DNA of 34,815 nucleotides from Myxococcales bacterium (GTDB lineage Bacteria; Myxococcota_A; Polyangia; Polyangiales; Polyangiaceae): the NCBI GenBank assembly GCA_021778125.1, contig JAJYCT010000015.1:1-34815 (forward strand). Reading direction: 5' to 3'. This document shows, one piece after another, positions 17,157-24,907 of the stretch (positions are counted from its first letter, which is position 1; every line of letters begins with the position of its first letter). The translations under genes and the position numbers were made by a program. Under the pieces are notes generated by a model. The model was given only the letters and a program-made list of their open reading frames with translations, searched no databases and had not been told where the DNA came from.

Positions 17157-18278
17157 CTACTTCGACGTGAGCTGGATGGCGCCTGCCGCGATGTCCTGAC
17201 TGGCTCCGGCGCCATCGAACGCCGCGCCAACCGTCGCGTCCCCCAGCAACTGCCGCGCGAAGAAGGCGGCGACGTAGCGAACAGCGTCGGAGAGGACCTG
17301 CGCCTTGTTGGCAGTGCCCGCCGTGCACACCGTGCACGCGAAGCAGCTCGTTGGGTTTTCGAACATCGTGTGGTCGGCGCCCACGGCAGTGAGGGCCACC
17401 GCGGGGGAAGCGGCGGCCTGGTAGAGGACCTGATAGTTGTCCGCCGCAGGGGCGCAGTCCGACGAGCCCGAGTCGGTGGTCTCGCCCAGGAACGCAAGGG
17501 CGACGCCGATCGTGCTCAGCGTGGAACGTGCCTGCGGGGTACCGTTCTGCGATGAATCGACGGGGTCGAGGCCAAAGACTCCCTGGATCTTGCCCATCGC
17601 GCCGCCTTCGGCCGCGAGCAGCGCGATCTGTCCGCCGCGTGAGTGACCGACCAGCCCGACCCGGCTCGCGTCGACCTTCCCGTACAGTGCACTGGTCGAG
17701 TCGGCGTTGGTCGCCGCCAGCCAGGTCGCCACGGTGTAGGCGACGTCTGAGGCGACATTGGCCGTGCTCTCGCCGAGGTTCGGATCGTCGCGCAGGAATG
17801 TGACCATGCCCCAGCTCGCGAGGCGGTTCGCGTAGGGCGCGTAGGCGGCTCCTGGCTGGAAGAACCCCGACGACAGGACCACGACCGGGAACGGCCCCGT
17901 ACCGCCCGGTATGTACGCCGTCGTCGCGAAGGTGCCGTTCGGGGACGGAACCTGGAAGGTGGCCGTGGTCACCGTGGCCGGGCCGTCGCCGCCGTACGGG
18001 CCCATGCTGCCGCCCCCGGCGTCGCTCGACGCCTCGGCACTCGCTGCACCGTCGCCCGCCAGCCCGTGGCCCGCATCCTCGGAGGCCGGGGCGCCATCGG
18101 TCGGGACAGCCGCGTCGCCCCACCCTGTCCCCGTACCCCCGTCGGAGCGGCCCGGGGTACCGGCGTCGCCGGAGGTCACCACGGGACCGCCGGCCGACGT
18201 GCCGTCGTTGCCGGCGCTGCTGCAGGCCACGAGCCACAGGAGGGCGGGGAAGAGCATCCGGCGAGACGCACGTGACAT
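17157..18278 (-). CDS. Alpha/beta-hydrolase-fold lipoprotein (chlorophyllase/PET-hydrolase-like dienelactone hydrolase superfamily)
   Basis: MSRASRRMLFPALLWLVACSSAG lipobox; Asp/Gly/Ala-rich linker; FPVVVLSSGFFQPGAAYAPYANRLASWG, GLVGHSRGGQIALL nucleophile elbow, GADHTMF His motif. Confidence 0.8.
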   Translation of the reverse strand: MSRASRRMLFPALLWLVACSSAGNDGTSAGGPVVTSGDAGTPGRSDGGTGTGWGDAAVPTDGAPASEDAGHGLAGDGAASAEASSDAGGGSMGPYGGDGPATVTTATFQVPSPNGTFATTAYIPGGTGPFPVVVLSSGFFQPGAAYAPYANRLASWGMVTFLRDDPNLGESTANVASDVAYTVATWLAATNADSTSALYGKVDASRVGLVGHSRGGQIALLAAEGGAMGKIQGVFGLDPVDSSQNGTPQARSTLSTIGVALAFLGETTDSGSSDCAPAADNYQVLYQAAASPAVALTAVGADHTMFENPTSCFACTVCTAGTANKAQVLSDAVRYVAAFFARQLLGDATVGAAFDGAGASQDIAAGAIQLTSK

Positions 18279-18460
18279 GGGAGGCCTGGAAAGGTGAAGG
18301 GGGATCGCGGAACGCCCGTACTGAACCACGCCGCCGCCGCCGCCGTCCACGGCGGGAGTGCCCAGGCGCGTCCGGGGCCGAACGCTTTGTCGCGAATGGA
18401 GAAGCGCCGGACGTGATCGCGGGGCTGCTGGCCACGCGGCACGTATCATGGGGCGCAACG

Positions 18461-19489
18461 ATGCTCCGCGAGGCCGGCCTCTCCCTCGTCATCCTCGTGC
18501 CTGTGGTCCGGGCGCTCGGCACGCTCGGCGTGGACACTTCGACCTTCATGCGGCAGCTGGGGCTTGACGAGACGACCGCGACCGATTTCGACCGGTTCGT
18601 GCCGGGCTCTCGCGTTGGACGCGCGCTGCGCGACGTGGCAGCACGCCTCGGACACAGGGCCCTCGGCCTGACGCTCGCGCGCGCGATGCCTGTCGGAAGC
18701 TTCGGAACCTTCGACGACGCCGTGTGGACCGGAGGCACCCTCCGGGAGGCTATCGCCCGCTCGTCACACTTCTACGCGCTGGTGACCGAGGGGGTCGAGC
18801 TGCGGCTCCAAGAACGCGGCGGGCGCGTGAGCGTCTCGATGCACGCGCCCCACGCGGCTCGGCACGGGACGGTCCTCACCGATCTCGCGGTTGCGCTGAA
18901 CGTGCTGCGCGCCCGGGAGGCCACCGGCAATCGCCTGCGGCTGGGCGCGGTGACGTTTCGCCACAGGAGCGACAGCGCGGGATTGTACGACTCATTCTTC
19001 GGCACGACCGTGGCGTTTAGCCAGCCGTTCGACGGCGTCTCGTTCGACGCGTCGCTCCTCGACCTGCTGGTGCGCACCCCCGATCCGGTCGCCGCAATGC
19101 GCGTAGAGGCCCGCGCCGCGCGAATGCTGGCTCACCTGCGGTCCGACGACACGTTCGTCAACGGCGTGCGGGCTGCCGTACTGCGCGGGGTCTGGGCGCG
19201 CGACGTCCGGTTGTCTCGCGTCGCCCGCGGGCTCGGCGTGGGCACGCGCACGCTGCAGCGGGAGCTGCGGGCCCGGCAAAGGTCGCTTCGCGAGCTCGTC
19301 GACGAGGTGCGCCGCGAGCTGTCCATCCAGCTGCTGGCTCGCGAAGAGACGACCCTCACGGAGGTGGCCTACGAGGTCGGCTTCGCTCGTCTCCAGGCTT
19401 TCTATCGCGCCTTCGCGCGCTGGACGGGGACCACACCGGCCTCGTTCCGTGCGACGGTGCGCAGGGGGTCCCAGCGCCCCGCGACGTGA
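18461..19489 (+). CDS. AraC-family transcriptional regulator (arabinose-binding-domain type N-terminus)
   Basis: C-terminal AraC HTH: DVRLSRVARGLGVGTRTLQRELRARQRSLRELVDEVRRELSIQLLAREETTLTEVAYEVGFARLQAFYRAFARWTGTTPASFR. Start at ATG 18461 preferred; track ORF begins at GTG 18272. Confidence 0.88.
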   Translation: MLREAGLSLVILVPVVRALGTLGVDTSTFMRQLGLDETTATDFDRFVPGSRVGRALRDVAARLGHRALGLTLARAMPVGSFGTFDDAVWTGGTLREAIARSSHFYALVTEGVELRLQERGGRVSVSMHAPHAARHGTVLTDLAVALNVLRAREATGNRLRLGAVTFRHRSDSAGLYDSFFGTTVAFSQPFDGVSFDASLLDLLVRTPDPVAAMRVEARAARMLAHLRSDDTFVNGVRAAVLRGVWARDVRLSRVARGLGVGTRTLQRELRARQRSLRELVDEVRRELSIQLLAREETTLTEVAYEVGFARLQAFYRAFARWTGTTPASFRATVRRGSQRPAT

Positions 19490-19515
19490 GCCTGAGCCGG
19501 CGTCGAACACAGCGC

Positions 19516-20145
19516 CTAGCTTCGCACGGCGGCCCGCATGGCGATCCACGTCGCCACGAGCAGCCCTCCCAGCACCACGCGCGAACGGACGACGAAGTCC
19601 TCGAAGACGAAGGGCAGGAAGAAGATGCCGAGGACGATGCTCACGGCAGCGACGAGGCGGAGCACGCGTCGCCTTCGACGGCGTTCGAAGGCTGTCCATG
19701 CCTCGAGCGCCGCGCGCACGTCGGCGAAGTCACGACCGCCGCGGGGCACGTCGATCACGAGCACGCCCCCCGTCGCGGGATCGGGCACCGACTCCACGCG
19801 CAGACCGCCCAGGCTCCCGTCGATCTCGACGATCCGTGCCACGCTGCCACACGGGATCGCCCAGCCCTCACGCGCCCCGTCGACACGGATCGCATCGTCC
19901 GCGACGGTGATCACCGTCTGCCCGACGCGACGCAGGGAGCGCCCGTAGCCGACGGTCGCGCGCACCACGACCAGGAGGACGATGGCCGCGACGACGGCCC
20001 AGAAGAGCGGAGAGGGAGCCCACGGCAGACGCCGCAACAGGACGACGGCGAGCGCAACGGGGGCGAGCGCGGTGAGCGCCCTGAGCGCGGTGAGCGCTCG
20101 CACGCGCCGGGTCACCGCCTCGGGAGGCAGCGTGTAGCGGATCAC
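19516..20145 (-). CDS. Membrane protein with central PH-like segment, function unknown
   Basis: [39 protein letters not shown]...; two N-terminal TM, soluble middle ([35 protein letters not shown]), two C-terminal TM. GTG at 20145 overlaps the upstream stop (GTGA). Confidence 0.65.
   Translation of the reverse strand: MIRYTLPPEAVTRRVRALTALRALTALAPVALAVVLLRRLPWAPSPLFWAVVAAIVLLVVVRATVGYGRSLRRVGQTVITVADDAIRVDGAREGWAIPCGSVARIVEIDGSLGGLRVESVPDPATGGVLVIDVPRGGRDFADVRAALEAWTAFERRRRRRVLRLVAAVSIVLGIFFLPFVFEDFVVRSRVVLGGLLVATWIAMRAAVRS
20065..20097. repeat. Perfect tandem duplication, 15-bp unit at 18-bp period (in frame)
   Basis: GAGCGCGGTGAGCGC-cct-GAGCGCGGTGAGCGC; encodes [12 protein letters not shown] in the membrane protein. 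Confidence 0.8.
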
Positions 20146-20558
20146 GCCCGAGGACGGACGTTGTCGCGCACCCACTGGATGATCGTCTCGAGCGCGGTCC
20201 CGGGGGTGAACACGCCAGTGACACCCGCGGCCTTGAGGCGCTCGAAGTCGGCCTCGGGGATGATCCCACCGCCAAACACGGCCACGTCCGTGGCCCCGCG
20301 CGCGCGCAGCGCGTCGATGACGGCCGGGAACAGCGTGTTGTGCGCGCCGCTCATGATCGACAGGCCCACGGCGTCGACGTCCTCCTGAATGGCCGCCGTC
20401 GCGATCATCTCCGGTGTCTGGTGAAGGCCCGTGTAGATGACCTCGAAGCCGGCGTCGCGCAAGGCGCGCGCCACGACCTTGGCGCCCCGATCGTGGCCGT
20501 CGAGGCCTGGTTTTGCGACGAGGATGCGGAGCTTGCGAGCGGGGGCGGCGGCGGTCAT
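20142..20558 (-). CDS. Stand-alone cobalamin-binding domain protein (methylmalonyl-CoA mutase small/C-terminal domain-like)
   Basis: [111 protein letters not shown]: DxHxxG and SxMSGAH B12-binding motifs. Confidence 0.92.
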   Translation of the reverse strand: MTAAAPARKLRILVAKPGLDGHDRGAKVVARALRDAGFEVIYTGLHQTPEMIATAAIQEDVDAVGLSIMSGAHNTLFPAVIDALRARGATDVAVFGGGIIPEADFERLKAAGVTGVFTPGTALETIIQWVRDNVRPRA

Positions 20559-20603
20559 CGCGCTTGAGCGTTAGCCGCTGGGGGTGCACCCGTCAAAGGG
20601 CAG

Positions 20604-22065
20604 CTAGCGCCCGCGGAACGCGGTAACCCGCCAGCCGGTGACGTCGAGCGTCGCGTCCGGATAGGCCCGCAGCCCGACATCGCCGCGCGACAGAACGTCG
20701 GGAAGGGAGGTCGAGAGGTCCGCAGCGCCAATCGACGCGTTCAGAGAGTCGCCGCGGAGCGCGAGCCGGACGTGCTGCGTCGGGGCCGCAGCCACCTCCA
20801 TGGCGGGGCCCATCGCGGTCTCGGTGCCACTGCCGTCAGCCACGAGGAGGACCACATGCGCCGGCTGGCCCGGGACGACGAGGAGCGAGAGCCCCTGGAA
20901 CCCGCGCGTGGTGGGCTGGGCGCGGACGACGAGCCCGGCCGGCCCCCCCTTGATCTCGAGGTCCGCCTCCACGATGAGGTCCGGGCCCGGTGCCGGCGCC
21001 GTGACGACATCGAGAACGCCGGACCCGAGCACGCGGACCCGGGGACCCGCTGCGATCGCGACCCGGGGCGCGCCAGCGAGTCGCGTGAAAGCCAGGCCCC
21101 CGCCGGTCCATACGCGGCCCTCGGTGAGGGCGACGTGTGCCGTCGCGAGCATCGTCATCGCCACGGGCACCCCATCGCGCTTCATGCCCGTGACGGCCCC
21201 TGAGTCATCGCGCTCGAACCGCCAGGTGTGACCGTCGAGGCGGAGCACGGTCGCCGTGCCCGAAGGCTCGAGGACGACGTGCGTCGCGCCCGCCCTGCCG
21301 AGCGCGAGCACCAGCCCATCCCGAAGGTCGGCGCGGCCCGCAAAGGCCGCGAGAGCACCGAGCGCGTCGGCCAGGGACGCAGCCGTGTCGCGCTTGCCCG
21401 CCAGAAGGCGCGCGGCGGCGACGTCGAACGTACGGGGTGCGTCGACCGCCAGCATCGCCGCGAGCGTGACGACCCCCGCCTCGCCCCCATCCCGTTGGGC
21501 CTGGACCCGAAGGCCAGGGCGACGATCGAGGGCGTGCGCGACGGCGACGGACGCGAAGCTGCGCGCGAACGCGAGTGTGGAGGCCGGAATGAGTGGCGGG
21601 TCGGCCTCCGCGCCCCAGGGCGATGCAGCCGCCGAAAGCGGACCGCTCGCATCGCCAGTGCAGACGACCGCCGAGCGCGCGCGGAGCGTCGCGTGCTCGT
21701 CGCCGAGAAAGAGGGCCTCGGCCCCGGCGCGCGCGCCGAGTAGCTTCTCGAGGACGCCGCGCGCCTCGGCGACGCGATCGTTGCTCCCGGTGGCGTCGAC
21801 GACGAGGAGTCCAAGCTCGATGAGCGCCGCGCGGCGCGTCGACCGTCGCCGCGGCGAGCGCCGAGGTCATCGCCGCTGCAGACTCGTCGGCCGAGAGATC
21901 GGGCCTGGCGACGAGCGCACGGACACGATCGGCGTGCGCCAGGCCGGCCACGTAGCCGCGGACCTGCTCCGACTCGCTTCTCGTGAGCGACGCTCGCGCG
22001 GGCGCGGCGGAGGCAAGAGCCGCCACGAGGGAGGCGATGCACGTCGCTCGTCTCATCGTCCCCAC
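20604..22065 (-). pseudogene. Secreted protein of unknown function, apparently interrupted by a +1 frameshift
   Basis: 5' part (frame of ORF 21205..22065): MGTMRRATCIASLVAALASAAPARASLTRSESEQVRGYVAGLAHADRVRALVARPDLSADESAAAMTSALAAATVDA; 3' part in the frame of ORF 20604..21455, protein-like well upstream of its first ATG: ...RAALIELGLLVVDATGSNDRVAEARGVLEKLLGARAGAEALFLGDEHATLRARSAVVCTGDASGPLSAAASPWGAEADPPLIPASTLAFARSFASVAVAHALDRRPGLRVQAQRDGGEAGVVTLAAMLAVDAPRTFD.... Downstream frame has a stop at 21867-21869, so the switch must lie at ~21830-21866. Confidence 0.6.
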
Positions 22066-22083
22066 CTCGCGCCACGCCGGGCG

Positions 22084-22821
22084 CTAGCTCTCGCCGCCCT
22101 CGCCCTCGCCCTCGCCCTCGTCGTCGTCGTCGTCGTCCTCGTCGTCGTCCTCGTCGTCCTCGGGGAGCTGCAACGACGAGGGCGCCGGCGGCAGGGGCTT
22201 GCCTTCCTTCTCGGCCTGCTGGCGGGCCTTCTCGAGCGCCGCGCGCTGCTGCGCGACGCGCTGCATGACGGCGGGCTTCGGCGCGATGACCAGAGACATC
22301 GCGCGCGCCTCCATCATGGGGCGCGTCTCGACGTTCGCGACGTCCTCGAGCGCCTTCACGATGATGTCGATCTGCTCCTGCGCCTTCTCCGGGTGCGTGA
22401 TCTCGCGGCCACGGAAGCGCACGGTGAACTTGACCTTGTGGCCGGCCTCGAGGAACCGGCGGGCGGCCTTGATCTTGAAGTTGATGTCGTGGTCGTCGGT
22501 CTTCGGGCGGAGCTTGATCTCCTTGATGTCGACGACGGCCTGGTTGCGCCGCGCCTGCGCAGCCTTCTTCTTCTCCTCGTACTTGTACTTGCCGAAGTCG
22601 AGGATCTTGCAGACCGGCGGGTCTGCCTTGGGGTTGATCTCGACCAGATCAAGCCCCTGCTCCTGCGCCATACGCAGCGCCTCGTGAGTTTGCAACACGC
22701 CGAGCTTGCCGCCATCGGGTCCGATGACGAGGACCTCGGGGACTCGGATGCGGTGGTTGACGCGGATCTGGTAGCCGCGCTGCTGCTGGCGCGGATCGAA
22801 CCGGGGCTGCCCGAATGCCAT
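22084..22821 (-). CDS. infC: Translation initiation factor IF-3 with long acidic C-terminal extension (Dsg-like)
   Basis: RVNHRIRVPEVLVIGPDGGKLGVLQTHEALRMAQEQGLDLVEINPKADPPVCKILDFGKYKYEEKKK, VKFTVRFRGREITHPEKAQE; tail PPAPSSLQLPEDDEDDDEDDDDDDEGEGEGEGGES. Confidence 0.95.
   Translation of the reverse strand: MAFGQPRFDPRQQQRGYQIRVNHRIRVPEVLVIGPDGGKLGVLQTHEALRMAQEQGLDLVEINPKADPPVCKILDFGKYKYEEKKKAAQARRNQAVVDIKEIKLRPKTDDHDINFKIKAARRFLEAGHKVKFTVRFRGREITHPEKAQEQIDIIVKALEDVANVETRPMMEARAMSLVIAPKPAVMQRVAQQRAALEKARQQAEKEGKPLPPAPSSLQLPEDDEDDDEDDDDDDEGEGEGEGGES
22090..22172. repeat. Simple-sequence repeat (CCCTCG)n / (TCG)n encoding the acidic IF-3 tail
   Basis: gccgccctcgccctcgccctcgccctcgtcgtcgtcgtcgtcgtcctcgtcgtcgtcctcgtcgtcctcgg. 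Confidence 0.85.
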
Positions 22822-22875
22822 ATGCTCTCTCGTGACCTCCGTGTGAGGGGGAAATCGGCCGGAATGGGCCGGTGG

Positions 22876-24825
22876 TCAAGTGTCGGCGGGGGGGACGCTC
22901 TCGGTCAATAGGCGGGCGGCGAGCGCCTCGACCTTCATGGCTCCGAGCTCCCCGGCGTCGCGGGACCGGACGCCGACGCTCTCGGTCTCAACCTCCTTGG
23001 GGCCGACGACCAGCAGGTACGGGTAACGCATGAGGCGCGCGTTCCTGATCTTGGCGCCGAGCTTGTCGCTCGAAAGGTCGAGGTCCACGCGGAGGCCCCT
23101 GGCCTGGAGGCGCTCGCCGACCTTCCGGGCGTACTCGTCGCTCTTCTCGCTGACGGTGAGGACGATGGCCTGACGGGGGGCCAGCCAGATCGGAAAGTTG
23201 CCGCCGACGTGCTCGAGGTAGACGCCGAAGAAGCGCTCGAGCGACCCGAAGATCGCGCGGTGGAGCATCACCGGGCGGTGCTCCTTGCCATCGTCCCCGA
23301 CGAATCGCAGGTCGAACCGGTTCGGCAGGTTCGGGTCGTGCTGCATGGTGCCAAGCTGCCAGGAGCGCTTGAGCGCGTCCTTGACGTGGAACTCGATCTT
23401 GGGGCCGTAGAACGCGCCCTCGCCCGGCGACATCTCGAACTTCAGGCCCGCCTGCTCGAGACCCATCGCGAGAGCCCGCTCGGCGCGGTCCCACGTCTCG
23501 TCGCTTCCGATGCGCTTCTCGGGGCGCGTGGCCAGGCGGATGTCGATCGACTCGAATGAGAACGCCTTGTACACGCGGTAAAAGAAGCGCATGAAGCGCT
23601 CGATCTCGGAGGCGACGTTCTCCTCGGCGCAGAAGATGTGCGCGTCGTCCTGCGCGAAGGTGCGCACGCGAGCCAGACCGTGCACCACGCCGCCGCGCTC
23701 GTAGCGGTGCAGGCGCCCGAAATCGGCCACGCGCCACGGGAGCTCGCGATAGCTGCGCCGGCGGCTCTTGAAGATGACGCAGTGGCTCGGGCAGTTCATC
23801 GGCTTGAGCGCGAACGCCCGCGCCTGAAGCGTGTCCTTGAGCGGTGCCCCCCCCGCCGCGTCTCCCGCCTCCTCGAGAAGATCCTCCGTCCAGAGGCGGT
23901 ACATGTTCGCGTTATAGTTGCCGAGGTGGCCGCTCGTCCGGAACAGCTCCGGATCGAACGTCTGCGGGGTGATGACCTCCTGGTATCCCTCGCGCTCGTA
24001 GAGATCGCGCAGGTACTGGATCATCCGGTTGTAAACGAACGCGCCCTTCGGAAGGAAGAACGGCATGGCCGGCGCCACCTCGTCGAACAAGACGAGGTCG
24101 AGCTCCTTGCCGAGCTTGCGGTGATCGCGCTGCCGCGCCTGCTCGAGCAGCTTGAGGTGCTCCTCGAGCGCGGCGGCGCTGGGAAACGCGGTGCCGTAGA
24201 TGCGCTGGAGCATCGGGTTGCGCTCGTCGCCGCGCCAGTACGCACCCGCGACGTGCGTGAGCTTCACAGCCTTGAGGAAGCCGGTCGAAGGCACGTGCGG
24301 CCCATCGCACACGTCGACCCACTCGCGCGGCGACGCGCCGTGTCGGTAGAGGCTGACTTCTTCGCCCTCGGGGATGGCATCGATGATCTCGAGCTTGTAC
24401 GTCTCGCCCATGTCCGCGAAGAGCTTGCGAGCCTCCTCGCGGCCCACGACCGCGCGGCGGAAGGGCGTGTCGGCCTTGATGACCTCGAGCATCGCCTGCT
24501 CGATGTGGCGCAGGTCGTCCTCGCTGAACGCGTCGCCGTGCTTGTCGAAGTCGTAGTAGAAGCCGTCCTCGATCGCCGGGCCGATGGTTACCTTCGTCCC
24601 GGGGAAGAGCCGCTGGACGGCGTCGGCCATCACGTGCGCGGTCGAGTGGCGGATGACGGCGAGGCCGTCGGGATCGGTCGCGCGGATCGGCGTGAGATCC
24701 GCGGCCGTGGCCTCGACCGGCGTGTGCAGGTCGACCGTTCGTCCGGCGAGCCTGACGGCGACGACGTCCTTGTCGAGCGCTCCGGCGGCGGAGAGGATCT
24801 CGCGCGGGGTCTTTCGTTCGGCCAT
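22876..24825 (-). CDS. thrS: Threonyl-tRNA synthetase
   Basis: IRHSTAHVMADAVQRLFPGTKVTIGPAIEDGFYYDF, MNCPSHC, RVADFGRLHRYERGGVVHGLARVRTFAQDDAHIFC, GPKIEFHVKDALKRSWQLGTMQHD, C-terminal anticodon-binding domain. Confidence 0.97.
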   Translation of the reverse strand: MAERKTPREILSAAGALDKDVVAVRLAGRTVDLHTPVEATAADLTPIRATDPDGLAVIRHSTAHVMADAVQRLFPGTKVTIGPAIEDGFYYDFDKHGDAFSEDDLRHIEQAMLEVIKADTPFRRAVVGREEARKLFADMGETYKLEIIDAIPEGEEVSLYRHGASPREWVDVCDGPHVPSTGFLKAVKLTHVAGAYWRGDERNPMLQRIYGTAFPSAAALEEHLKLLEQARQRDHRKLGKELDLVLFDEVAPAMPFFLPKGAFVYNRMIQYLRDLYEREGYQEVITPQTFDPELFRTSGHLGNYNANMYRLWTEDLLEEAGDAAGGAPLKDTLQARAFALKPMNCPSHCVIFKSRRRSYRELPWRVADFGRLHRYERGGVVHGLARVRTFAQDDAHIFCAEENVASEIERFMRFFYRVYKAFSFESIDIRLATRPEKRIGSDETWDRAERALAMGLEQAGLKFEMSPGEGAFYGPKIEFHVKDALKRSWQLGTMQHDPNLPNRFDLRFVGDDGKEHRPVMLHRAIFGSLERFFGVYLEHVGGNFPIWLAPRQAIVLTVSEKSDEYARKVGERLQARGLRVDLDLSSDKLGAKIRNARLMRYPYLLVVGPKEVETESVGVRSRDAGELGAMKVEALAARLLTESVPPADT

Positions 24826-24907
24826 GGCGGGGGGCCTTTATAGCCCAGGGCCGCCGCGGGGGTGGCCTACTTGCTGCGAGCAGGGCGCGGCGGGGGTCCG
24901 CACATGA

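Noticed and set aside
22090-22172. Possible CRISPR-like or regulatory repeat array
   Set aside because: Tri/hexanucleotide microsatellite in frame within infC encoding D/E/G; no spacers, no cas genes.
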